From the NCBI GenBank assembly GCA_910587555.1, contig CAJULV010000024.1:1-24999 (forward strand): 24,999 bases of DNA, in the 5' to 3' direction. This DNA comes from an uncultured Acetatifactor sp. GTDB lineage: Bacteria; Bacillota; Clostridia; Lachnospirales; Lachnospiraceae. Shown here piece by piece: positions 1 through 7,200 of the stretch. How positions within the stretch are numbered: position 1 is the stretch's first letter; each line of letters starts with the position of its first letter. Below the pieces are notes generated by a model, which had not been told where the DNA came from, made no database searches, and saw only the letters and a list, made by a program, of their open reading frames with translations. Both the position numbers and the translations under genes were made by a program.

Positions 1-41
1 GTGTTTATGCGGGATATCGGCTTTTGTAAACTATTCAAGTG

Positions 42-70
42 TTTAAAACGGGATAATAGATTATTGTCAA
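42..70 (-). promoter_or_regulatory. Candidate minus-strand promoter at left edge
   Basis: On the minus strand, a perfect TTGACA (plus 65-70) is followed after 17 bases by TTTAAA (plus 42-47), four of six matches to the -10 consensus. It lies in the 130-bp stretch after the GH123-like gene stops. It would drive a gene outside the window to the left. No other gene is visible in bases 1-130. No T-tailed hairpin follows the GH123-like gene, so read-through is also possible. Confidence 0.35.
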
Positions 71-130
71 TCTGTCTACTGAAATCCTGAATCCTGATAT
101 AATAAAATATGGAAGTAACGGCATGGGAAT

Positions 131-1807
131 TTAGGATACCAACAGCCGGTTTACCTTCTCCCTCAGCCTGAGGATGAATCCCTCCCCCTTGGGATACTGT
201 CTGAAGGAAAGCTCCATACCCGCTTCCTCCCTGATGAGTTTCAGTACCTTATCCCTTCCGATACGGGACTCCAGGGCATACAAAGCCCGGTAATCGCTGA
301 TTGCCTCATCCTGTACCATCAAGCGTATGGATTCTTCCGGCACACCGTCTTTTCCCGGATATACCATAAACGGATCGCCTGCGGGGAAACCTCCGTCCGC
401 GTCCACGCTCTCATAAGGATTTATCCTTTTTCTGGACAAAATGCCGTTATAGAAATTAAATCCCCAGTGAAGGAAGCCGTCTATCTTCAGCCAATATAAC
501 AATATTCCGTATATTCTATTACGCCAAGATGGCATGCTGATAAACCGGTTAGGCACTTCCACCGTCTGCGCACAGCAGTAATAGCTCCATAAGACCGGCG
601 GACGATTTTCCAGAAACGGCTCGATATGGTTGGTCGCACATACCGGAATGTTCACCAGGCCCTTTGCATAATACGCATAATCACTGACGGCCTCGATAAG
701 CGTGCATCCGTCCAGCAGATGTCTCACTGCCTTCTGAGCTACCTGATACTGAACGGAATCCAGATTAGGCTCATCCGATATATGGAAATACGTATGCTCC
801 AGCAGTCCCCGGCCATACAGATATTCCTTCAGCGCGGGAATCAATTCCCCGAGAAACCTCAGATACTCCGGGTCATCCGACGGCGTATCCCAACCGAAAA
901 TACGCCTGCGTTCCCCCCCTGTCCAAGCCTCTACCTTGGGCGCCGCAGCCGCTCCCCACTGAGTAAACAGATGGCAGATTTCAAAATGGGTAATACCCTC
1001 CTCCAGACAGATATCCAGAAAACGTCCCAGATCAGAAAAATCCAGCCGATATTCTCCATTGTCCAGTTCCACCCTCACCAGCTGAACCGTGGTTCGCTCC
1101 AGCCCCACTTCCGTATCCAGTGCCGGCGTCATAACAGGGGTATATATCATGTTTCCCCCTCTTCGTGCATACACTCGTACAAAATTCCGGAAAATCCTCC
1201 AAAATTCTTCCGAGAACACATCCACCCCGTAATAATCCGCAATTCCGTCGCAATGAAACCATTCCGTGTGCAGAATGGGCAAAGGAGGTAGCACCTGTTC
1301 AAGCACGCTTATTTCCATGCTGCACACTGCGGCGGATTCTCCTCCCTCCAGGATAAAGTGAATCTCAATCCTGTACAAACCGGGCTTCTGCTTTTCTCCG
1401 CAGCAGAAATCAACCCACAGACTCTGCCACTCACCGGTTACGGAAATCCTCTCCTCCACGTCCCGCAGCAAATCAGGGGCCATCCTGGCATCATAGAACA
1501 GATAATCCTCATCAAAAGATTCCGGATTACAGCTGTACCGGCACATGACAGGCAGCACCTGCCGGACACGAACCTGGGGAGCTTCCGGTGCCGGAATCCC
1601 GGTATCTCCGGCGGCGCCATTTTTTTCGTACAATACTTTTTTCACCGAAATCCCGGTATTCTCTCCGGCATTGCCGTCTATGAATGCAATCTGGAAAGAT
1701 GCCGTCTCCCCGCGGCATACCGTCAGGGATGTACCCTCCTTAAACGGCACCGGCTCCTTTCCCAGCCCCACTTTTTCAAGCGAACTTACTACCATTGTCT
1801 TTATCAT
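131..1807 (-). CDS. GH123-like glycosidase (DUF4091 family), cytoplasmic
   Basis: A 558-residue protein with no signal peptide, so probably cytoplasmic. Residues 1-175 look like a beta-sandwich; from about 178 the sequence reads as a TIM barrel. The motif HISDEPN (residues 342-348) carries an adjacent Asp345-Glu346 pair. In the former DUF4091 family, now the catalytic domain of GH123 beta-N-acetylgalactosaminidases, such a DE pair does substrate-assisted catalysis. The C-terminal DEAISDYRALYALE segment (about 500-513) is also typical of DUF4091. Length is close to the known clostridial intracellular GH123 enzyme. It starts 24 bp after the stop of the transglutaminase-like gene, so the two are likely co-transcribed. 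The ATG at 1807 has only a weak GGTGA-type site. Membership of the DUF4091/GH123 superfamily is firm; GalNAc specificity is inferred. Confidence 0.82.
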   Translation of the reverse strand: MIKTMVVSSLEKVGLGKEPVPFKEGTSLTVCRGETASFQIAFIDGNAGENTGISVKKVLYEKNGAAGDTGIPAPEAPQVRVRQVLPVMCRYSCNPESFDEDYLFYDARMAPDLLRDVEERISVTGEWQSLWVDFCCGEKQKPGLYRIEIHFILEGGESAAVCSMEISVLEQVLPPLPILHTEWFHCDGIADYYGVDVFSEEFWRIFRNFVRVYARRGGNMIYTPVMTPALDTEVGLERTTVQLVRVELDNGEYRLDFSDLGRFLDICLEEGITHFEICHLFTQWGAAAAPKVEAWTGGERRRIFGWDTPSDDPEYLRFLGELIPALKEYLYGRGLLEHTYFHISDEPNLDSVQYQVAQKAVRHLLDGCTLIEAVSDYAYYAKGLVNIPVCATNHIEPFLENRPPVLWSYYCCAQTVEVPNRFISMPSWRNRIYGILLYWLKIDGFLHWGFNFYNGILSRKRINPYESVDADGGFPAGDPFMVYPGKDGVPEESIRLMVQDEAISDYRALYALESRIGRDKVLKLIREEAGMELSFRQYPKGEGFILRLREKVNRLLVS

Positions 1808-1831
1808 AAATGATCACCACGCCTTTCCGAC

Positions 1832-4582
1832 TTATCCCAGAACCTTCAGAATCATCTCCGCCATGCCCACATTATAACCGGAATCGGAAAAAATGCAGTC
1901 TTTTCCGTTTTCCATAATCGTGACAAGCGGCAGCTTACCCGGATTTCTTCCCGCCTGTCGGGAAAGTCTTACATAGGATTCCCCGAAATCATGGAAAAGC
2001 AACTCTGCCCCCGGCAATACACCGCATATTTTCTGCAGCGTCCGGTCCCGAACATAGTTCTCTCCCTCACGAATCACGAAATAAATAGGAGCAGTAAGTT
2101 TACTGAATAATTCATATTTTTCAAACATTTCATTTAGAATATGTTCCGTAGGCTCTCTGCTCAGTTCCAGCCACAGTACAAATGCCTGCTTTCCCTCACT
2201 CAGAGAAGAAAGCATCACCTCTTTCCCTTCCACCGTCCGCAGATCCAGATCCTCCACAGGCATTCTGCTCAGAAGGGCCTCCCTGGAAATCTCACGCAGC
2301 TGAAGTGCAATCCGCTTCTCTTCCCCTTCCGCCAAATCAAAGTCATATATCTTCGCAAACTGATTTCCATTGGGAAGACGGTTTGTAGTCACAATACGAT
2401 ATCTGCCGACTTCCAGATCCAGGCGGCACTCGCGGCTTTCCTCCGCGGTCTCCGGTTCTCCTTCCGACTTCCGTTTCTGGCTGATAAACAGCGGCATATA
2501 ACGCCCGTTTTCATATCTGGACAGCGAATAATGCTTCCAGTCTTCCAGACTCGGCACTTCCCCGCTTTCCAGAATGAGAGTCCCCGTATTTCTCACCTCT
2601 TTCGATGTCATGGGAACAAAAGATCCGTTCACCCAGCATTCCATGGTTCTGTCTATGGAACGCATTCTGGCGGGAATTCCCAAAGCACGGTATATATGGA
2701 TACACAGCACCGCCCTTGATATCTCACTGCCGATACCTCCGGTGAGACATCCCACAGGCCCGGTTATCAGATTGGCATATTCCTGTTCCGGAAGGGAAAT
2801 CACAAAGCTGTCAAGTATCTCCGGCAGACACTTGGGATTCTTTCGGATCTCCTCTTTCTGCTCCTGACTGAAAATGCCCCCCAGCACACTTCTGCATGTT
2901 CTCGGAAATTCAAACAGCACACAGGGGTTCAGCAGGTCAGAAAAAAATATCTCCCCGGCAAACTCACCCGCATAAGGAGAAGCACAAATGCTGCATTCTG
3001 CCAAAACTTCCGCTTTGATATCCCAAAAATCATTGGGATGCAGCGTCTTCAGCACTTCCACTTTCCAATGCTCCTGTCCGTACCGTTTTTCCAATTCCGG
3101 CACCTGACCTGTAAAATCCCACTCCAGAAATCGGACAATTTCTCCCATATTGCCCTTCGCCTGGCGCAGCATATCATTTACTACAGTTCTGTCCTCATCT
3201 GTAAAACGCATCAGAACCCGTTCCGCGTCTTCCTCCCGGTAGAAGCCTTCCATTCTCTGCTGTCTGCTCCTGGCAGCTCCTTCCAGCAGCGCTTTCTCTG
3301 CCGCAGTCTCCTCCGCCGTCACCCTCTCATCCTGAAGTGTCCCCTTCGGCGCGTGAATGTCCATTTCCCGCCATTGATCCGGTTCCGGCAGCTCCTTCCT
3401 GAGGACTACAACATATTCCGTTTCGGAACTCACGTTTTCGTCGGCCTGCAGCTGCTCTCCTTCCCGGGACTCACACAGAGATACATGCGTCTCCCCATAA
3501 CGGCCATCCGCAAAGGCATACACCAAAAAGTCTCCGTAACCAGTATCAATCCTTACTTTACCGTAATCCGGGCTGCCCTCCGCATTTCCGGTATAAAGGG
3601 ATACCACACTTCCAAATCTGGCATAATTCAGCACCGCAAAATCCACTCTTGCCCCGGGAACCGGCTTTCCTTGCTCATCCGTCACTTTAACCGCAAGCTT
3701 CGCGGTTTTCGCGTAAAGCCCCAGATGGTTCACCTTGGCTGACATATCGGGACGCCCTATCACCTGTTCCTGGGGCGCATCCTTTCCGAACCATCTGGAT
3801 TCTATCATCATTGCGCGGGTGGCAGGTCCTTCAAACCATCCCTTATCCAATGTTTTTTCAGGTTCGCATCCTCCCAGGAAATGCCATTTTCCGTCACACC
3901 ATGCCTCCACCCAGGCGTGGTTATCATCGCAGTGAGCCCACCAGGGCGCTGATACTTCTCTTGCCGGTATCCCGATACTCCGCAGCGCCGTCACCGCGAA
4001 CGGGGCTTCCTCTCCGCAGCGCCCGGCTGCCGTACCATACATGGTCAGCGGATTCTGGGTCCGCATAAAAGTGGTCTGATAAGTAGCTTTCTCCGCACAC
4101 CAGTAATTGGTTTCCACGGCGGCTTCATACATGCTCTTATTTGCGGTGCGCTCCCTGAGACGATGATAGAAAAATTTCCTTGTATCTGCTATATCCTCAT
4201 TATGTGCCCTGTGGTGAAGTACATAGTTTGCAAAAATTTTCTCCGGAACTTTCCCCGCGAAATCCCCTTCTTTCCAAAGAAAAACAGCATGTTTCGCATA
4301 GGCCAGATACACTGCAGCCGGATAATTCAGCAGATCGCTCATGGGCATGGCGCTGTAGAGAAACTCCAGAGCCTCCGCCTCGTCCTGTGTACACTGCGCC
4401 AGTACGGATGATATTTCCGCAATTTTACGTTCCAGAAGCATACGGCTGACACCGCACAGCTTCCGAACCGCCTGCTTCTCCTGCGCTTCTTTCCTTTTCA
4501 GTTCTTCTGTCCTGTAGTTCAGAAGCTCCATCCGCCGGTCAAAATATTGCTTGATCTCGCTATAATACGCTTTCGAAAACAT
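1832..4582 (-). CDS. Transglutaminase-like multidomain protein A (TGL-A)
   Basis: A 916-residue cytoplasmic-type protein (no signal peptide) and a full-length paralogue of the protein at 20960-23857. Domains in order: helical N-terminus (1-150); transglutaminase-like core with GRCGEE (Cys189), DDNHAWVE (His222) and GGCEPE (238-242); a carboxypeptidase-regulatory-like beta-sandwich (about 295-395); a helical region; a second, degenerate transglutaminase-like core (about 610-657); a beta-sandwich (718-763); and a thioredoxin-fold-like C-terminus without CxxC (about 784-916). The GRCGE and CE motifs recall cytoplasmic peptide:N-glycanases, but the usual Asp before CE is replaced by Gly. The frame stays open 61 codons further upstream through a repeat array. 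The start at 4582 was chosen because MFS.xYYxEIK matches the paralogue's first residues and GGAAA/GAGAGG precede it. Substrate unknown. Confidence 0.85.
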   Translation of the reverse strand: MFSKAYYSEIKQYFDRRMELLNYRTEELKRKEAQEKQAVRKLCGVSRMLLERKIAEISSVLAQCTQDEAEALEFLYSAMPMSDLLNYPAAVYLAYAKHAVFLWKEGDFAGKVPEKIFANYVLHHRAHNEDIADTRKFFYHRLRERTANKSMYEAAVETNYWCAEKATYQTTFMRTQNPLTMYGTAAGRCGEEAPFAVTALRSIGIPAREVSAPWWAHCDDNHAWVEAWCDGKWHFLGGCEPEKTLDKGWFEGPATRAMMIESRWFGKDAPQEQVIGRPDMSAKVNHLGLYAKTAKLAVKVTDEQGKPVPGARVDFAVLNYARFGSVVSLYTGNAEGSPDYGKVRIDTGYGDFLVYAFADGRYGETHVSLCESREGEQLQADENVSSETEYVVVLRKELPEPDQWREMDIHAPKGTLQDERVTAEETAAEKALLEGAARSRQQRMEGFYREEDAERVLMRFTDEDRTVVNDMLRQAKGNMGEIVRFLEWDFTGQVPELEKRYGQEHWKVEVLKTLHPNDFWDIKAEVLAECSICASPYAGEFAGEIFFSDLLNPCVLFEFPRTCRSVLGGIFSQEQKEEIRKNPKCLPEILDSFVISLPEQEYANLITGPVGCLTGGIGSEISRAVLCIHIYRALGIPARMRSIDRTMECWVNGSFVPMTSKEVRNTGTLILESGEVPSLEDWKHYSLSRYENGRYMPLFISQKRKSEGEPETAEESRECRLDLEVGRYRIVTTNRLPNGNQFAKIYDFDLAEGEEKRIALQLREISREALLSRMPVEDLDLRTVEGKEVMLSSLSEGKQAFVLWLELSREPTEHILNEMFEKYELFSKLTAPIYFVIREGENYVRDRTLQKICGVLPGAELLFHDFGESYVRLSRQAGRNPGKLPLVTIMENGKDCIFSDSGYNVGMAEMILKVLG

Positions 4583-4650
4583 TTTCCTTTTTTCAGACCT
4601 CTCTTTTCTTTTATTCCCCCGGTAAAGCGGAGTCCACGGGCGCTTACGGG

Positions 4651-4833
4651 CAAAACTCAGAGCCAGGACGTGTCCCACGCTGCGGATTCGAAGTCCCCAG
4701 ACACTTATAAGCAAAACCCTGCACCAGGACGTGTCCCACACCATGGATTCAAAGTCCCCAGACACTTATAAGCAAAACCCTGCACCAGGACGTGTCCCAC
4801 GCTGCGGATTCGAAGTCCCCGGACACATAAAAC
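4651..4833. repeat. Three tandem 61-bp direct repeats
   Basis: Three head-to-tail units at 4651-4711, 4712-4772 and 4773-4833, each exactly 61 bases. The shared core is CCAGGACGTGTCCCAC, then GGATTC.AAGTCCCC, then GACAC. Units 1 and 3 share GCTGCGGATTCGAA where unit 2 has ACCATGGATTCAAA; units 1 and 2 share the AGACACTTATAAG end. Each unit contains GGAC-GT-GTCC and a GTGTC...GACAC pair able to fold. Since 61 is not a multiple of three and the frame is open by chance, it is unlikely to be coding. It resembles REP-type intergenic repeats. It lies in the gap between the GH130 gene and TGL-A. Confidence 0.9.
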
Positions 4834-4852
4834 TCTGCATACCTGCGAAAAG

Positions 4853-4870
4853 AAAAAACAGGAGTCCCTG
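4853..4870 (-). terminator. Weak terminator-like hairpin after GH130 gene
   Basis: Read on the minus strand, CAGG-GACT-CCTG (plus 4859-4870) is followed directly by six T residues (plus 4853-4858). The stem is only 4 bp, so it would be a weak terminator at best. It sits about 110 bp after the GH130 stop and before the 61-bp repeats. Confidence 0.25.
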
Positions 4871-4883
4871 CACCATGCACATC

Positions 4884-4929
4884 TCACAAAATATAAAGAA
4901 TGTATTTTCATAACCGCAATATTTTGTGA
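4884..4929. promoter_or_regulatory. 11-bp inverted repeat over a candidate promoter
   Basis: TCACAAAATAT (4884-4894) and its exact reverse complement ATATTTTGTGA (4919-4929) are separated by 24 bases. On the minus strand a possible promoter lies across it: TTGCGG (plus 4914-4919) and TATATT (plus 4890-4895) with an 18-base spacer. Each arm therefore overlaps one promoter element. The layout suits a repressor operator for TGL-A and the GH123-like gene, about 300 bp upstream of the TGL-A start. The -35 match is poor, so the promoter is tentative; the inverted repeat itself is certain. Confidence 0.4.
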
Positions 4930-4978
4930 ATTGATTGCCCGGTACAACGACTCCCGTATTCATTCATTTTCAGTTACT

Positions 4979-5977
4979 TCAGCGAACAGGCATGGGATAC
5001 TTCTTCATCCAATCCATCAGACTATCAATGGTGGTAAAGGCAAGACCCGTTACCGTATCCGCACAGCCATAATAAATCGCAATTCTTCCTGTATCCGCAT
5101 CTGTCAGGGCCGCGCAGGGGAATACCACATTGGGCACATCCCCGTTCTGCTCATAAAGCATCTCCGGAGCCAGGATATAATACCTGGAACGCATCTTCAC
5201 CTTCCAGGGCTGCTCCAGATCCAGAAGGGCACATCCCATACGATATACATAACCGTTACAGGTTCTCAGTACGCCGTGATAGATCAGCAGCCATCCTTCA
5301 TCCGTCTCAATAGGGCAGGGACCGGGGCCGATCTTCATGGACTGCCATGCCGACAAATCACCAGGTGTAGCGCCCATCACAAATCTGTGATGTCCCCAGA
5401 ACTCCAGATCCGGACTCTGGCTCAGGAAAATGTCGCCGAAAGCCGTATGTCCCGTGTCACTGGGCCTGGACAGCATCATATAGCGTCCGCCTATCTTCCT
5501 GGGGAACAGCACACCGTTCCTGTTATAAGGAAGGAAAGCATTCTCCATCTGGTGGAAGGTCTTAAAATCATATGTATAGGCAATACCGATGGTAGGGCCA
5601 TGATATCCGTTACACCATGTCACAAAATACTTGTCGTCAATTTTAACTACACGGGGATCGTAACGATACTCTCTCTTGGTAATCTCAGGATCCTCTCCCT
5701 CAAAGGTAACAGGCTCATGATTGATGTCCCAGTGAATGGCATCCTTACTGAATCCCACAAAAATATCCATACTGATGGACAAGCTGTCACAGCGGAATAC
5801 GCCTGCATAGCCATCCTCAAAGGGCACTACCGCACTGTTAAAAATACTGTTGGCGATCAGCATATCATGTCTTCCGATCACGGGATTCTCAGAATACCGC
5901 CAAACGGGATCGTTGCAGCCTTCCGGCCTGTCCTGCCAGGGCATTCCCGGCAATGCATTTCCTAAAATCTTACTCAT
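4979..5977 (-). CDS. GH130 beta-1,4-mannoside phosphorylase
   Basis: A 332-residue cytoplasmic protein recognised as a GH130 inverting glycoside phosphorylase of the mannooligosaccharide or mannosyl-GlcNAc type. Family blocks are clear: IFNSAVVPF (45-53), YDPRVVKI (106-113, Asp107 as the predicted general acid), NRNGVLFPRKI (152-162), MLSRPSDTGHTAFGDIFLS (168-186) and YHG.L.TCNGYVYR.G.ALLDL (233-254). The enzyme would cleave Man-beta-1,4 linkages with phosphate to give mannose-1-phosphate. The choice between mannan fragments and Man-GlcNAc cannot be made from sequence alone. ATG 5977 is used because AGGAGC stands 7 bases upstream; a longer in-frame version to 6076 would run into the promoter and leader hairpins. 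It follows the transport operon by 152 bp with its own promoter. Confidence 0.92.
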   Translation of the reverse strand: MSKILGNALPGMPWQDRPEGCNDPVWRYSENPVIGRHDMLIANSIFNSAVVPFEDGYAGVFRCDSLSISMDIFVGFSKDAIHWDINHEPVTFEGEDPEITKREYRYDPRVVKIDDKYFVTWCNGYHGPTIGIAYTYDFKTFHQMENAFLPYNRNGVLFPRKIGGRYMMLSRPSDTGHTAFGDIFLSQSPDLEFWGHHRFVMGATPGDLSAWQSMKIGPGPCPIETDEGWLLIYHGVLRTCNGYVYRMGCALLDLEQPWKVKMRSRYYILAPEMLYEQNGDVPNVVFPCAALTDADTGRIAIYYGCADTVTGLAFTTIDSLMDWMKKYPMPVR

Positions 5978-5991
5978 ATCTGCTCCTGTCC

Positions 5992-6077
5992 GCGCTTTTC
6001 GCGCTTTTATAAGAGGCGGGTACAACCCCTCTCTAAGATATTGTAAATGAGCGATGCCATATATAGCACCGCTCATT
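5992..6077 (-). promoter_or_regulatory. Structured leader of the GH130 gene (three hairpins)
   Basis: Between the GH130 promoter and start codon are three possible hairpins. The first is a 12-bp stem, AATGAGCGGTGC with GCATCGCTCATT (plus 6046-6057 and 6066-6077), with one G-U pair and an 8-base loop. It covers the predicted transcription start, so it could be a DNA operator or a 5'-end RNA stem. The second pairs AGAGG with CCTCT (6012-6016/6028-6032). The third is GCGC-GAAAA-GCGC (5992-5995/6001-6004), just before the ribosome binding site. None has a T tract. No known riboswitch class was recognised. Confidence 0.45.
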
Positions 6078-6078
6078 C

Positions 6079-6107
6079 ATTTTACACGATTTCTGCAAAA
6101 AGGTCAA
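6079..6107 (-). promoter_or_regulatory. Promoter of the GH130 gene
   Basis: Minus strand TTGACC (plus 6102-6107), 17-base spacer, TAAAAT (plus 6079-6084). Five of six matches in each box with ideal spacing. It lies just after the last permease gene, which means GH130 can be transcribed separately from the transport operon. Confidence 0.7.
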
Positions 6108-6129
6108 ACTGTTTATGTGTGTAATACAA

Positions 6130-7200
6130 TCAATCTCCGCCAAGTCCGCTTCGTGCCGCGCCCTGTACGAATCTCTTCTGTACGAAAGCGTACATAATGA
6201 TCAGCGGCAGTACAATCAGCAACGCACAGGCTGAAATCAGCGCCGTCTGGGCGAAAGGATTGTTGGGGTCAATGGCAATAAGCCACTCTGCGTTTTTCTT
6301 CAGCGCACTTTCCATACCCCAACGCACATTGGACTGCAGGATGGAATACTGGTAGGGCAAATGACTTACGTTTGGATTCAGCAGACCGGTATAATACACA
6401 TCCGTATAGTTCCAGAGGAAACTCAGTACGGAAACTGTCAGGATGGTGCCGGACATACTGGGAACCACAATGCCGAAGAAGGTTCTGAGGAACCCTGCCC
6501 CGTCCACATGAGCCGCTTCTTCCACGGAGATGGGAAGTCCTCTGATTGCCTGGCGCATATAGTAAATATACAGACCGCTCTTGACACCCATGCCGGTTCC
6601 TGCCAGCACAAACTGTGCGATAGGCTTACCCACCAGGTTGATTCCCACTCCAGTGCCGTTCAGGAGGCCGATGATCCCGAATACGTCAAAATTTCGGAAT
6701 GCGCCGTACTGAGCCAGCATCAGGGCATCACTGGGTACCACAATGGTCAGGATAACCAGTACAAACAGGATATTGCTGCCCTTAAATTTCAATCTGGCAA
6801 AGGAATAGGACGCCAGACCTGTGGACACCACCTGCAAAAAGGTCAGAACCACGGTGATTCCAAGGGTATACGCAAGACTGGGCCAGTATTTCAATACCTG
6901 CTTGGATGCCGCTATTTCCACAAATGCTGTGGAGATGCTCTGAGGAATCCATATACTAGACTTATCTCCCAAAATACCGGGTGCGGTTAACGCATCCTTG
7001 GCCAGCTTCCACAGAGGCGTAACCACCACGAACCCCAGGCAGATCAGAATTACATAACGGAATATCATGGCTGCCATCTGCTTTACCCGTTTCTGAACGG
7101 CATACTTGGTAAGCCTGCCCTTTTTAAGGTCTACCCAGAAACTGATACCGGCCATTTCCTGCGCCTTCTGCATCCTCTCTTTTCTGCTCAATTTAGTCAT
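6130..7200 (-). CDS. Carbohydrate ABC transporter permease (MalG-like), pair 2
   Basis: A 356-residue inner-membrane permease of the binding-protein-dependent MalG/UgpE type. Hydrophobic segments lie near 45-62, 109-131, 144-160, 193-213, 252-272 and 318-340. The EAA loop that docks on the ATPase is seen at about 225-250: VEEAAHVDGAG followed by IVVP. The N-terminus is about 20 residues longer than usual, and a Gly-rich stretch sits at 182-206. ATG 7200 overlaps the stop of the upstream permease by 8 bp (ATGACTAA), showing translational coupling; the frame continues further upstream, but only inside that gene. It is the last gene of the eight-gene transport operon. Confidence 0.9.
   Translation of the reverse strand: MTKLSRKERMQKAQEMAGISFWVDLKKGRLTKYAVQKRVKQMAAMIFRYVILICLGFVVVTPLWKLAKDALTAPGILGDKSSIWIPQSISTAFVEIAASKQVLKYWPSLAYTLGITVVLTFLQVVSTGLASYSFARLKFKGSNILFVLVILTIVVPSDALMLAQYGAFRNFDVFGIIGLLNGTGVGINLVGKPIAQFVLAGTGMGVKSGLYIYYMRQAIRGLPISVEEAAHVDGAGFLRTFFGIVVPSMSGTILTVSVLSFLWNYTDVYYTGLLNPNVSHLPYQYSILQSNVRWGMESALKKNAEWLIAIDPNNPFAQTALISACALLIVLPLIIMYAFVQKRFVQGAARSGLGGD

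Noticed and set aside
95..103. Plus-strand extended -10 box TGATATAAT
   Set aside because: No -35 at proper spacing and no plus-strand gene downstream, so it is probably chance in AT-rich DNA.
4583..4765. A 61-residue N-terminal extension of TGL-A
   Set aside because: It translates the 61-bp repeat array and spacer. The paralogue begins at the equivalent of MFSKAYY, and a ribosome binding site lies before 4582.
4651..4833. CRISPR array
   Set aside because: The units are contiguous 61-bp direct repeats without unique spacers, and no cas gene is present.
4931..5965. Plus-strand open frame of about 340 codons opposite GH130
   Set aside because: Composition is that of a reverse shadow, and the GH130 motifs fix the coding strand.
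5978..6076. Longer GH130 N-terminus
   Set aside because: It would include the leader hairpins and begin at the promoter. The AGGAGC-preceded ATG at 5977 starts with the normal family N-terminus.
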